From Strix aluco (lineage: Eukaryota > Chordata > Aves > Strigiformes > Strigidae): a stretch of 64,000 nucleotides of DNA. The notes beneath the pieces are model-generated. The model was not told the DNA's origin and made no database searches. It saw only the letters and a list, made by a program, of their open reading frames with translations. Below, in pieces: positions 1-12,336 of this stretch. Made by a program: the position numbers and the translations under genes. Position 1 is the stretch's first letter; every line of letters starts with the position of its first letter. The stretch is from assembly GCF_031877795.1 (NCBI RefSeq), contig NC_133932.1, forward strand, positions 20,028,180 to 20,092,179, in the 5' to 3' direction.

Positions 1-905
1 CTGTCTGTGGGAAGTAAGGCTCTGGCTTTTGGGCCAGGGCAAGTGGTGCAGGGCTCTGGCTGGCTGGCCGGGCTAAATAGTGCTCAGGCTGATTGGACAG
101 GACAAGCGGTGTAGAGCTCTGGCTGGCCGCCTGGGCTAAGTGGTGTAGGGCTCTGGTTTTCTGGCCAGGGCAAGTGGTGTAGGGCTCTCGCTTGCAGGTC
201 AGGGAAAGCGGAGTAGGGCCCTGGCTGGCTGTCTGGGGCAAGTGGTGTAGGGCTCTGACTGGCCAGCTGGCAGGAAAGGGGCTCCTGCTGACCAACCAGG
301 GAAGTGGTCTAGGGCTGTGTCTTGCTGGCTGAGGGACGTAGGGATCTGGCTGGCTGTCCAGGGCAGGTGGTGTAGGGCTCTGGCTTGCCAGGTGGGGCAA
401 GCAGTGCAGGGCTCTGGCTGGTCAGCCGGATAAAATAGGATTCTGGGTGGCTAGCTGGGGCAAGCGGTGCAGGGCTGTGGTGGATGGCAGTGGCATGGTT
501 AGGGGTCTGGCTGGCTGCCTGGGGTAAGTGGTGGGGCTCTAGCTAGCTGTTTCATGGGTGAGTGTGGTTCTGGCTGGCTGGCCACGGAGTGAGAACAAGT
601 CAAGCCCTCTGGAGATAGAGGCTCTGGGTGGCCAATTTTAGAAAGCACCTTTGGCCGGTAGCTGCTGCTGCTATCTCCAGCAGGCCAGCTGACGGGTGAT
701 GCTATTGCTAGCCAACAGAGGTGAGTGTGGCTCTGGCTGGCTGTTGGTGAGAGCGTGGTTTTGGCTTGTTGGCTGGCCAGGGAGAGACTGTCTTGATGGC
801 TGGTTGTGGGCAGAATGGCTCTTGCTTGCTTGATGTCCAGGTGTAGGTGGTCTGGCTTGCTGGCCTGGGCAGAGATGCTCGGGCTGTGTGGCTGGGGGGG
901 GATGC
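1..905. repeat. Degenerate 34-bp minisatellite
   Basis: The core AGGGCTCTGGCTGGCTGG, followed by a GGGCAAGTGGTGT-like segment, recurs with starts near 17, 50, 113, 147, 181, 215, 249, 311, 340, 374, 408, 438, 471, 501 and 532. Most spacings are 34 bp and the others are 29-33 bp, or about two units where a copy has decayed. Beyond about 560 the units are poorer but still show the GGCTCTGGCTGGCTG core to about 900. The array is cut by the left edge of the window, so its full length is unknown. No coding function is seen. Confidence 0.85.
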
Positions 906-976
906 CTTTGCTGGCTTTTGTGATTAAAGTGGTAGCTGCTGAGCTTAGTGTGCCAGATAACAATCGTTAGAAAGAA

Positions 977-1333
977 TGTTAGCAGGTTGCTCTAAGGAGA
1001 GTAATAATGAACAATAACTTGTGTTCGGCAGTCTAAGGGGAACATCTGGACCTCAGAAGATCCTGTATTAACTGCCAAGCATCAGAGGCAGCACAGTACT
1101 GGATGTCTGAGAGTACTTCAGAGGTCCTGAACGTGATGGGAGAAGGCAAAAGTGTGTCTGTGTGCTATGGGATGATTATGCTTAGCCTTTCATTGCAAGC
1201 TGTATATAAACTCCTTGAAAATCCCTTTGGATACCTTCTCTTATGGAGGAGGTCTCTCATGATCATAAAATAAACCTTTTGTAGTTCTACCCTTGTGTCC
1301 CTCAGTCAACAAACATCCCAAATCACTTTTGCA
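977..1333 (+). mobile_element. Probable 5' LTR of a class I endogenous retrovirus
   Basis: This segment begins with TG and ends with CA. It contains a TATA element at 1203-1210 and an AATAAA polyadenylation signal at 1269-1274, in the order expected for U3-R-U5. Retroviral gag-like sequence follows in the same direction. The boundaries are estimates: no second LTR is present for comparison, and the terminal inverted repeats are weak. The following GATGGGACC-like stretch (about 1351-1360) is reminiscent of a primer-binding-site region, but I could not assign a tRNA. Confidence 0.5.
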
Positions 1334-1858
1334 ATGGAATTTGTAGCCCAGATGGGACCCCCTTGTCCACTCCGGCACCTCCTGGGGAGCATCTGATCCA
1401 TGGACCAGGTTTGTTCAACTGTCTGTTGCAGGGAGTGCGCTGGGACTAACCAGAAAGAGGTGAGGCGATGGTGAGTTGAATTTCTGTAATTCTACACAAT
1501 TCCTTTAATTTGGAAATGGAAGAAGGTGCAGTGAAAGGTACTTTGTTATCGGAAAACTGGAATAATTGGAGCAGAAATTCTGGGTACCCACAGGTTGTCA
1601 AGAAAAAGGGCTGTTGAATTGTGTCAAGATACCTGGCTGGCTATGACTACTTTTGGGACTGGAGACCAAAACTGGCCCTCAGAGAGTACTTTTTACTTTG
1701 ACTGCCTAAAGTTTTTAAAGCTAATATTGGAAGACCATTTCCCAGCTCAAATTGATTATTGATACATTTGGGATAATTTGTGACATGATAGATCTAATGG
1801 CCAGTCTCATAAAAATAAGAGAAATTATAAGAACAAAACCAAAGCATCTCCTTAGTCA

Positions 1859-2847
1859 GTGCTATTCACGGAAGCTCAGGCAGCTGCTATAGATGTGTCT
1901 CTGTCTCCTTGGTCTCCTATTGACTCTATCACTTCTTCTGTTCCCCCTTCTGCACATCCTGCTTTCCCTTCAACAGCACTACAAGCTTTGCTGAAGGAGG
2001 TGGTTATTCCTCCTTCAGTGGCAGGGGCAGCCACAACCATAACAAGGGTACGTGTGCCATTTGGTCCGGCAGATTTGGTGGTATGGCAGCAGCAAATGCC
2101 CTGACTCCAGGAAGACCTGGAAAAGGTTCAGCAAATGATTAGGGGAATTTTTAGAGCATATGACCCCGCTTGGTCTGATGTTTGTTAGTTACTGGAAACT
2201 GTATTTACCCCTGAAGAGCAAATGTTGATTTTACAGAAAAATAGAGCACGGGCTGCTGCTCTGGTTGGTAGGACTGCATGGCCAGATGCAGAGTCAGACA
2301 GGAACTGCCAGACCAAGGCAGGATGAGATGCATTAAGACGATGTCAAAAAGGATTAGAAGAATGGTTAATTGGACCAAGGAAAAAGAATGCTGACCAGGC
2401 ATTAACTAGGTGGGGAAACAATTCTGAATGTTTGAGGGAATGGACCCTGAAGCCCTGCAAAATGGACTTGGCTTGCCTCCTTATTTGTAGATCAAGCAGC
2501 CCTAGATAGTAAGAAGTATTTTAACCAATGTTCTCCAGGTTGGCAAGAGAAGCTGGTAGGGGAGATAGCACGTGTTGCAACATTTGTGTATAATGGAAGG
2601 GATGAGGCTAAGGGTAGGCAGAAGAGAAAAGAGCAGGAAGAGCAGGCCAGCTTCTTAGCAGCTGCTTTGCAAGGTAGGAATTTTAGGGGGCAAAGAGGTA
2701 ATAATAATGAAAATTCAGGAAACAGAAATCTAAATCGGACAAGACTGAAGGATTACTGCAGTAAAACCAAGATACTGGAAAAGAGAGTGGCCTGTGATCC
2801 CGAGAAGGGGACTATGACAGCAACAAGGGGAGCTGAACGAAAGCAAT
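1859..2847 (+). pseudogene. gag remnant (proline-rich linker, capsid, nucleocapsid)
   Basis: A proline- and serine-rich stretch (about 1900-2000) leads into capsid-like sequence around 2050-2580. A highly charged Lys/Glu/Gln run follows at 2590-2700, and then a degraded nucleocapsid zinc-knuckle region near 2750-2815 that keeps only two of the cysteines. In-frame stops (for example at 2102 and within 2180-2500) and frame changes break it into pieces of at most 87 codons. The order and composition match gamma-type gag. It cannot encode an intact Gag protein. Confidence 0.65.
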
Positions 2848-3180
2848 GAACAATAGTGGTTATCAGATCCCCAAGCTCTAGCGGTGGAAGGAGATATAAA
2901 ATTAATCTGCTCAGGTGACCCTAAGGAATGAATTATAGATTTGAAAATTGGAGGTGAACCTTAACCATGTCTGATAAATACCAGTGCAAGTTATTCAACA
3001 TCAACAAACCCCCATAAAGGATCAAGAATTAAGGGTAAAGTAAATGTTGTAGGAATAGAAGGTAAATCTACATTTGTACCCAGGACAGAGGAAATGACGG
3101 TACAGATAGGTCCATGGTCTGTTAATCATTCTTTTCTGTTGTTGAGACTGGCACCAGCAAATTTGGTAGGGAGATGTTAG
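2848..3180 (+). pseudogene. Retroviral protease remnant
   Basis: Aspartic-protease-like sequence lies directly downstream of gag, with an active-site-like segment at 2971-2991. The position that should be the catalytic aspartate is read as asparagine and the following glycine as serine. Several stop codons interrupt the frame. The fold family is inferred from this motif and its position between gag and pol. Confidence 0.55.
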
Positions 3181-3399
3181 TTATACAAATTACAGGCAGA
3201 GTTGCAGTGTACACCACAAAGAATTGCATTGTGACTCACGATGGATAATGTATCAAAATATCATGATGGCTATTGCAACTGAAGAAGAAATAGCCCAGGG
3301 ACTCAAAGATGTACCTAGGATTTTATGGGCCCAAAGTTCTGCTGATGTAGGGTTATTAAGGTCGGCTGATCCAGTACAGATAGAAATGGAGGCAAACCT

Positions 3400-4060
3400 C
3401 CCTCCTTAAAACAATACCTATTATCTCAGGAGGCAAGGGAAGGTATAAGACCAATAACTGAAGATTTTCTGTCAAGAGGGATTTTAACTCCTTGGGAGTC
3501 TCCCTGTAATAATCCTAACTTGCTGGTTAAAAAAGCCTAAACTAAGCTCAGACGGAAAATGAGTTTATAGATTTGTCCAAGACTTATGAACAATAAATAA
3601 ATGGGTAACTGTACTGCATCCACTAGTTTCTGATCCTTCAACAGTTATTATAACCATGATACTGGCCCAACTTTCTTCAGTAGAAGAGTGCATCCAGAAT
3701 CTCAGTATATTTTTGCCTTCACCTGGCAAGGGAAGCAGTAAACGTGGACTAGATTTTCTCAAGAGTTTGCAGGATCATTGACTTTCTTTTTGAAATCCTA
3801 GTGACAGATTTACAGGACGTAGAATTAACCAATAACTCTGCATTAATACAGTATGTGGATGATGTGCTAATAGCGAGTACAAATAGGGAAAATTATGTTG
3901 AAGACACAAGTAATGCTGGTTGCTTTGGCTGATAAAGGCCATCAAGTATCCCCAACCAAATTACAATTCGCAAAGAAAAGGTAGGGTATTTAGGATATTT
4001 TTGTCAGGAGAGGTCAGGAACATACCAGATGACTGAACAAAAACTATCCAAGATATGCCT
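3400..4060 (+). pseudogene. Reverse transcriptase remnant of pol
   Basis: The N-terminal pol region appears near 3405-3535 (an LxxQGIL-PxxSPxNxP-like pattern). The catalytic palm box YVDD lies at 3852-3863, followed by connection-like sequence to about 4050. Multiple stops and frameshifts destroy the frame. The YVDD box itself is intact, which supports the identification but does not imply activity. Confidence 0.75.
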
Positions 4061-4089
4061 AGGTCTACAGCTAAGAAACAGGAATAGAG

Positions 4090-4290
4090 CAACAGTTGCA
4101 TACTCCGTACTACCCTCAATCATTAGGGAAAGTAGATAGAATGAATCAAAGCCTTAAAGATTTATCAAAGATTTGTGCAGAGACTAAAATGGCCAGATGC
4201 TATAGTTGTTGCTTTAATGTACATAAGGTGAAGACTGAATAAATTGAGATTGACCCAGCAGAAGTGGTATTTGGCAGGAATATTCACATT
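4090..4290 (+). pseudogene. Integrase remnant of pol
   Basis: A segment at 4099-4155 matches the conserved end of the integrase catalytic core (a HxPYxPQSxGxxxRxN-type pattern), with an acidic residue at the position of the third catalytic carboxylate. A short integrase-like stretch to about 4285 follows after further stops. It begins only a few tens of bases after the reverse-transcriptase remnant, so RNase H and the N-terminal part of integrase are deleted. Confidence 0.6.
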
Positions 4291-4459
4291 CTGAACATAT
4301 ACATGGCTGCAAAAACTAGTCATTCCAGTCTGTTTCCTTTTTTTCATGACTTCTACTTCTGGAGAGACCCCGAACTCCAAACCTCCAGTGAGTACACCCA
4401 GATTTCAGTCTCCAAGGAGATAAAAAGAAATGTTTATGAAGAAGGGCTCTAGAGGAAAG

Positions 4460-7400
4460 AACCAGGGGTGAGTATCAGCTTAATCTGTACATCTCTCAGT
4501 GCCCAGGGACTAATTTAAGGTCACTGTTAGAAATTTGCTTTATGGCGTATGTCTCCACTGCAATAATTGTCCGTGCTTGCAAGTGATCAGAAATGCTGCT
4601 GCAGAGGACTGGAAAATGTACTGTAGAAAACTCTACATAGTCTTAAAGTTTCAGGATGTAGAAGTTAGTCTCACGCTGGCCTTCCTCAGTTTCAGAAGGC
4701 TTAGGTCTGACAGTACTTTGGTTTTATTTCCATGGAGCTGAATTGCTTTGTCGCAGTGTGGTTTGGACCTGCGCAGGGACCACTCCATCAGCAGTGAGCT
4801 GGGCATTATGCTGTTCCACCCTGCCTGCCATGCAGATGTGACCCAGCCCTTCCTGCCATCAATGGAGCCGTCCGTCTGGGAGGCCACATCTGCTTCCACT
4901 GAGTGCAGGAGAAACACATATCGGCCTTCTGGCATTGTCAAATATACAAAAAAAACGTTTGCACCTTCTGAAAATGTTACTAATTTCAGATTTTCAGGGT
5001 ATACAGGAATTTAGTCTGACAAGGCTATATTTATTTGCTGTCTTGGCCTCAGCCAGGACTACCTCGTTAAAGAGTGTCATGACTGAGGACTTTTCAACCT
5101 GCTTTTTAAGTTCTAGTTGGCATGCTGAAGCCGTGTTTCTAGCTTTGATCCTATAAAACACTGTTTTTCAGCCTCTTTCAGTCTCTGGACCCCTCCATTT
5201 TTTTTCCAGTGGAGTTCTGGTCCCTGTACAATGAAATTCAGTCTAGTGACAAGATGGCTATTTTTCTAAATACCTTAGTCTGTGTTTGCTAAGCACTTCT
5301 AGTAAGCAATGCAAAGTTAGATGAGCTGGATTTTTTTTTTTTTTTGATCAAAGACTATGTCTGTGCTCCTTAAAAGCAGCTTCTTAAAGCTCTTGAATGC
5401 TCTAATTTGCTGCATGTACCAGCAGTTACAGTTTCTTGTGTTTGGTAGCAGAGCTTCAGCAAAAGGCACAAAGTGTCTTTCAAGTCTTTTGACTGTCACA
5501 TTAGGTTATCCATGGTGCTAGAGTGTGATGAGGTGGGGAATCCCTGTCATAACCACCTGTGATCTTGTGGTTGTAAAGCTCTTTTGGTGGCTTTTATCTC
5601 CATTCTGTACTCTGCTGAAAGATTTTCTTAAACGAGCCTGGCATTAACCTTCTTGTAACCACAGCAGACCACAGCAGATGTAAAGCTAAGACATTAAGCG
5701 AATCCTGCAGGAAATTTTAACCTATGAAATCTCTTTGCCTTTGTAAATAATACTTATGTGATTGGTTTGAAGATGGCAATGTTAGTGAAATTTCCCAAGT
5801 TCATCTTCCCAGTTGGGATTTTGCCAAGTCAATTTTCCCTCACCAAAATGAGGCAAGGCAAAAGAAGGAGAAACAGGAAAAGATGAACAAGATGGGCTGG
5901 TACTTGAGGAGTGAGTGGGTGGCTGCAGAATGATCCTGGTTGGCAGGAGCTGAGAATCTCTGCCAGAGAAAATTTTGGCTGTCTCTGTCTTAATTTTGGC
6001 AGGCTAGGCCGAGAAGGGTGAGCTGGAGGCACCCGTGGCAGAGTTACATGGTAGCAGCCTCTGAGCAAGACCCAGGCAAAACTGATTGGGGGCTGAAATT
6101 CATCCGAGTCATTCAGTGGAGATGAAAGCAAACAAGCATGGTTGACCTGCACCAACCTGTGACAGGTTGGCTCCTAACCTGACTTCTCATTGTGTTGTCC
6201 ACTCACAGAAACAGATTTTGCTCTGACTCTAGTGAAAGTGGCCAAAGCCTATAGACTGTAGGCACTGTGCTTGCTGTCCTTGATGTGGTCCTTCAGTTAA
6301 GCTCTGTTCACGTAGCAACATGATTGAACCCATATGTCTAAATAGCTCTGTAATAGAAGGCGTGGGTTAAAAAAAACAAGCAAATGCAAAGCATTTCACC
6401 CCGCGCAGTGGTGCTAAATATAAATTGTGTAGTTTCTAGCAGTTACTCCGTATAAGGACTCTTCTTTTTCTCTTGTCATCGTGAGCTGAACTAGGGGAGC
6501 TATGTCAGAAACTGGATGTGACTGATATGCTTGACCTGGACAGCTGGTATCCTTATGTTCTTGTTCATCTCACGTGGCAGTGAGATGATAGGTGAGTGCC
6601 AAGATGAGATGGCAGTATGGCACAGTATCTCCTCCATGTCTCAGCTTTTTTGTGCCTGGGTCTCTCCCCCCATAGCTGCTCAGTGGTAGCTGAGTTGGAG
6701 GTGAATTCGTGCCATTCACCCTAAGCTGCCTGGTGGAGGGGGTAGAGAGGGAAGGACACATACCTACTACAAGAGGAAGAAGAGAAGGCCTAAGGGTAAC
6801 AGCAACTTGTTAATGAGCAGAAGTCTGAGTAAGCTTCTGTAATCCTGCCTGGTCTTGTTCAGCATCTGAGAGACAGCTGGGAGAGGGGAGCTTGTGTATG
6901 AATTATGGAATCTGTGACAAGTGCATGGATTTTTAACTTGTCAGAAATGGGAGCTGAAGAAGACTTCTCTCTAGCTTGTCATTTATGTATTCTGAAGGCA
7001 TGGGACTGCTCTGCTGGCAGCAAAGAGATAGGCTCTCCCAGAGCATGAGACAGGTGGGCACCATGTGCATGAAATCAAGGTGCTACTGTGAGTTTTTCTA
7101 CTTGGGTTACTTTGAGCAGAGGGCTTCTGCAGGTTAGACACTCTGCTCCTGGGTACTATGCAGAGTCTTATTGTCTCTGCTCCGTCAGGATCCTCCCTGC
7201 CATGCACTGTTACTTGAACCATACATTTTAGACAGAACAGCAGCATATGGTTTGGTGGGTCCCAGATAGCCTCAGCATCACATAGCAAAAGCAAAGGCTG
7301 TGGCAGAAAGTGTGATACAAGGACCAGTGGTGTGTGAGACACCAGAGGGGTGTCTGAGGCATGGCAGACCTGCTGCTGCGGAGTCTCCCAGGTTCCTCTT

Positions 7401-10400
7401 TGTGCATCAGAGCGGGTATCCGAGCAGGTTTTCCTTTTATCAGCCCTGTTTCTAAGCCCCCAATGCAACAAAGTCCTCCTCCGTGTTTGCAGGATCTTGG
7501 ATGTTCCTTCCATCTCTTGGCAAAAGAAAGCTGAAAATATCCACAGATGTTCTGAAGAAGAAAGCATGTTCCTGTGGGCCCCTGTCATCAGAGATCTGAC
7601 AGTCTCCACAGGGGAGAGCTCCAGAAATCTTGGCCCTGACTCTTGCAGGTGTTGGACCATTCCTTCCCTGGAGGTACTACAGGCTGGAGAAACTATGTGT
7701 ACCTTGTCTGTAATTAGGCCCAGAGCCTTTCATTAGCAGTTCCCGATCTCAGCAGATTTCTGCAACGTGCTTTTTATAATTTGTGGGTTACTTTAAACGT
7801 CCCTGTCACGGTGATAGCATCCCTAGTTGAGGCTCTGACATCAACTATGTTTGGAGACAGGCTAATAGCTGAGGTGAACTTTTAATTTGACTCAGTAATT
7901 TTTTATGGTCTCTTTGTATGGGAAACTGGAAAAACAGTGTGGCAACGTGTCTCTTTCGCTCTCTTTTTCCCTCACAATGGCCTCTGATTGAACCTCACAT
8001 TGTGCAACTGCTCAGTGGCTGTGGGGTGGGTGTTGTCTCAGGGCAGAGGACCAGGCCTGTGGAAGTTGGATGGATTGAGCTGAAAGGGGGATCACCTCTG
8101 AGGCAGAGATAGGATGAGTGAGAACAAAAGTCCAGTGTCCTTCTCTCCTCCTGATTTGCCTTATTCAGCATCCAGTTGAGAGCTGGTCAGGAGAAATTCC
8201 CCGGGTGCAACTTTTTGTGGAAGCTGTGGCAAATGGGTGATTTCAGGAGGTGGGGAGAAATGTCAGTGACCTGTGTCTAGCCTGTCCACTTTCCTAAGAC
8301 TTGACACATGAGACCTCTCTGCTCTGGACCATGTGGTGGGGAAAAGCCTCTCATCTGTCAGACATGCTGGCAGACAGTGTGGTACGCATCCATTGAGGTG
8401 AGTGGCACCTGTGCTAAGGGTGCAGGCCAGCACTGAGAACGGGCTGCTGTTGGTAAAATTATGTCTATCCACAGCTGCAACGCAGCCTCTTGATTTCTCT
8501 GCCCCTCCAGGACCACTAAACCAGCTGCAGTTGGCTGGACGTTGCGGATCAGGCTGATGGTCTCTCTTTGGTGTGTTGGGTCCCAGGCAGCAGCGCTGCT
8601 GGGCTGTATCACAAACATGTGAAGTACGAGTGCTGCAGTACAAGGGCAGGTGGGGCAGGTCTCATACAGAGCGTTTGGTGTTTGGCAGGCCTGTACTTTG
8701 GGGCTGCCTGGGAAATCCTATGTATCTCCATGTTCCTGGCTGTCTGTAGCTGGGAGTCTGAAGGTCTGCATGTTTATTTCCATTTTTTACAGATCTGTAA
8801 AAGTCCCTGATACAAGAGGGCCTTCACCTATGGCCATCTATGTCCTGGTCACTCTTCTTGTTGTGCCAGTACAGCCTATTTTGCCCAAAAGTCACCTGCT
8901 CTGAACATGATCTACAGGAGTACCCTGATTATGCATGTCCAATTCCTAAATAAGTTGTAAAGTAGCTGTAATTTCACAGCTTTGCTGTTAGATAAACAAA
9001 GTGCACAATAGTCTCTTTATCACCATGTAAACATACACCTTTCTGTGGTTATCTATGCTATTTTTTGCTTGCTATTGCTATTTCTTTGATCAAGAAAGAG
9101 TTCAGGGTTCAGGCATAGCTCTCTGGCTAGTTTCATTTAACAAAGAAAGAATTCCTGTTCTTATGAATATGAATCTTTGTCAGTGTCTGCATCTTCATCA
9201 GTCTCTGGGGTCCTGCTGCCCCCACACAGAAGTATCTCTCAGGCTTACCCCACATTCCTGCCTTGTGACTGCACAGTTAAACTCTCCTAAGAGCCACTCA
9301 AAGCATGTTTAGAAAGAAGTCTCATGCATGAATAGCTGTAGGTGTGGATGGGACAGGTAAGCTAACATGGCTGCAAGCCTCTCCCTCCTCCCATGCTGCA
9401 CAGTCCAGGTTGTACCTGCCCTGGCAGCCTGTGGTGTAGCCATGGCTATGCTGCTCCACTGCAGGGGGGGGATGGATGGACAGATGGACAGATGGATGGA
9501 CAGAGAGAAGAGCAGACTGCCTGCAACCAGCAGTGTTTCCTGGCCTGGGGCCGGTGCTGGGGCAGGGAGCCCTCAGCGGCTTGCAGAGCTGGCTCTGTGC
9601 ATTGCTGGAACCATGGGCTCGTTTTCTGTTTCCACACGTTGAGTTTCTGGCATTTAGCCCTGCTGCCTCTTCCCCCGTGTGAGGCGAGGCCTGTGTATTT
9701 CCCCAGTTAACACATGTCAGCGTTGACAGTAAAAATAGGTACGCTGCTTACACTTACCAACCTATTGAAAGGAAGATGCGCAGACCTAGTATGCACAAAT
9801 TTCTCTGCAATACTTCACAGCTTATTTCCTGCTTTACTTGCTCGCTCGGGTTTTCCAATCTCCTGTGCTCCATCAATGACTCATGTCATGTAAGGAATGA
9901 ATCTCCATTCTCCTTTCATGATGCTGTCAGTGGCTGAAAGGACAAAATAGCCCTGTGAGCTTGCAGCTTACCAAGTAAAGATTTTAGTTCACCTTTCAAC
10001 TACAAGTTCTTGTCTTTTTCTTTTTTTCCTTCTTCTACTTATGGTTTCTGTTAAGCCTCACAAGGTAATTTTTGTCTGCAGTAATTACACAAAACTTTAT
10101 GCGTCTTTATATAAAAAGGGGAAGTGAATTCTCTGGCTAGCTAAGGGTGTTGTGAGAATTCATCAGTCAATGTTAGAAATTAGTGTCTAATCTTATCTAA
10201 AAAATGTGTTATATGTGAAATTTGAGAGAGTTGCTCTTAAGAGAAGGCTGCTGATTGATGACAACACAGATCGTGCATGTGCTGTCATCTTTATACTGGC
10301 TGTGATTTTTTTTTTTTTTTAAAGCTAGTGAGGATGTGAGGGACAGAAGGAGCCTAATGGGACTTCATATACTGCGTGATGTATGGGGCACTTGCAGTCA

Positions 10401-12211
10401 GAAATATTGAACTCATAAATGTACTCATTTGCCCTGGAGTCACTGAGAGGGAGACTAAATACAGGACACCGCAATGTCATGGTCATGCAGAGTCACTTCT
10501 GTAACAACAGAGCTACAGTAGAAAGGCTGTATTTTTCTTTGATTTTACTGCAAATCTGTAAATGAGGTCTGTGAGACTGCTATCATTGGCTGGAGGAGAA
10601 GGTGAACTTTTGCTGGATTTGGCTGTATGCAGACCACTTTTGCATTTTGTTGTTTTTCTGAGATTCTGAACATTTTGGGGTCCTATTTTGAAGAGACCCT
10701 GCACATGCTGTCTGTTCTGTCTCATGTCTCCACCACAGCACTGCAACCCTAAGCTCTACCAGCTTACCCTTCAAGCATGAAGGTGAGATGAAGTTGAATG
10801 TGCACATCCGAAGCAGATGGTTAGACCCAGTCTTGCAGTGGTATTTATGAGAGATTTTCTTCATGTCGTTTCAGCAGCACAGAAGGAAATGAAAGTGTTT
10901 CTTACTGTAAATACTTTTCTCTCTCCCCCTTTCTCTGCACTGCTGTGAGAGTCTGAAGACTCACTTCACTGCTTTTCTCAGAGAAGGCTATTTCTGTCAC
11001 AGATCAATTTAGGCCTGTCCTATGCATGTATGATAAAGACAGGATGGTGCTATGGTAGCCTTGAATAAACTTGTAAATTTTGGACACCAGGAGCGAGAGG
11101 TGAGATGTAATTGTCATTGCTAAGAAGTCAGAGGGGACAAACCAGTGGCTGAAATGTGGAATTATCAAGCAGAGCCAAATTGTTTGAAAAATAGTGCAGA
11201 CCACGCCACAAGGGGTTTAACCATTTCTCTGAAATGTGTGTATAGATGTAATTCCACTGTGTGGAGCTTCTTTAATGGACTGTGTCTATGTCTGTGTCCA
11301 GAGAAACAGCATGGAAGTATAAGATTCCCAGTCGCATCCTGCACTGTTGTCACAGTTATTCCCTGGCACAGCTACTAAGCACATCTAAAAAAATCCAGAT
11401 GTTGGCTCTGATGCTAAGGCAGTTTACTTCCTCCAGTGAGCGAGACAGTTTCTGCTGCATTGTTCGTATAATTTACTTCAGCACTCAATGCAAAATGCCA
11501 GCGTGCTTTAAGCCATCTCAACAAGTGTGAACAAAATATCCGGCCCTGCATGGCCCTGTAGATAACTGGTTCACAGTGGTTCTTCAGGATTGGCTTTTCA
11601 GTCCTGTCTCTGGGATCTGCACTCCAGAGTCAGGGTGGCTTTCAGGCTGTGTTCAATCTAGTTTTGCAATGCAACTTAGCTTCCCGTAACCTTTATTCTT
11701 TGCCTGGGGTGGCTGTACGGAGCCCTTTCCTGCATGGCAGGTACCATTCAGTCACTAGAAGAGCCCAGCAAAACTCAGGCTGGCCACATAGCCTTTGTGT
11801 ATGGAGGGAGAGCCTTATCCCACCTCTCCTTCTGGCAAAACTCTCCGTGAGTGATTGTTGTTGATATTTTAGAAAATCAGCTGGTCTGCATGTGCAGTGC
11901 TTTATCTGACTGGACTGATTTCTCTTCCCTGGGTGGGGATGCTGTGCTTTGATAAACTGGAAAAGGATGGAAGAAATAGGTGTTTTGCCTTTGTCCGGTC
12001 TCAATGTTAGCATCTTCCGAAACGGGGTGAGCTGACCAGGAGATATTTTTGTCTCTCCTCACCTCTCAGCCCTATTCTCACACTTGCAGCTAGCTCCAAG
12101 GTGCGGGACTTTGCAGAGCACATTGTGGCTCGTGTTGGTTCAGCCCGAGTTCAGTCACCCAAAACCTTGCAGGTCTATTTTGAAACATTATTCAATCTGT
12201 CCACTATGGAG
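4460..12211. other. Intergenic region, no supported gene
   Basis: I found no exon with convincing splice sites or a recognisable protein family on either strand. Simple-sequence tracts include poly-T near 5332-5346 and 10307-10320. The longest open frame in the window (6983-7660, minus strand, 225 codons) lies here but resembles no family I know. Distal regulatory elements of the downstream CD58-like gene could lie here, but none can be identified by eye. Confidence 0.6.
9465..9510. repeat. GATG/GACA short tandem repeat
   Basis: A tract of GATGGATGGACAGATGGACA-type tetranucleotide units follows a run of seven or more G. It is a simple microsatellite in intergenic DNA. Confidence 0.8.
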
Positions 12212-12241
12212 TTTCTTTTCTTTTTTTTTTTTTTTTTTTTT
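12212..12241. repeat. Poly-T tract upstream of the CD58-like first exon
   Basis: A nearly pure run of T, with 21 uninterrupted at 12221-12241, ends about 95 bp before the start codon of the CD58-like gene. It could be the tail of a retrotransposed sequence on the minus strand or just simple sequence. It may lie in the promoter or the 5' UTR. Confidence 0.8.
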
Positions 12242-12314
12242 CACTCTTGCTTCTGACATCATTTCCTGAACGCTATATTCACAGAGCTCTGTAGCCAGAT
12301 CGTCTTCTCAGCAC

Positions 12315-12335
12315 ATGATGCAAGGAGCTCTTTAA
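12315..12335 (+). promoter_or_regulatory. Upstream ORF in the CD58-like leader
   Basis: Two consecutive ATG codons (12315 and 12318) open a six-codon frame, MMQGAL. It ends at TAA 12333-12335, a single base before the main ATG at 12337. If this segment is transcribed, ribosomes would have to reinitiate or scan past it, which could dampen translation. The transcription start site is not known, so inclusion in the mRNA is an inference. Confidence 0.45.
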
Positions 12336-12336
12336 A

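Larger units (their letters stand above)
1334..4290 (+). mobile_element. Internal region of a decayed gamma-like endogenous retrovirus
   Basis: Fragments of gag, protease, reverse transcriptase and integrase occur in canonical order on the + strand. All are interrupted by stops and frameshifts, and none can encode a functional product. RNase H and most of integrase are missing, no env is recognisable, and no 3' LTR is seen. The capsid-like segment with its charged C-terminal run, and the pol order, resemble gammaretrovirus-related elements. This is inference from short motifs, without a database search. Confidence 0.75.

Noticed and set aside
499-963. 154-codon minus-strand open frame
   Set aside because: It is a reflection of the 34-bp GC-rich minisatellite, giving a Ser/Pro-rich low-complexity product.
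4651-4941. 96-codon minus-strand frame near the end of the provirus
   Set aside because: It looks non-repetitive, but I could not match it to any family, and no flanking exon with compatible phase is visible.
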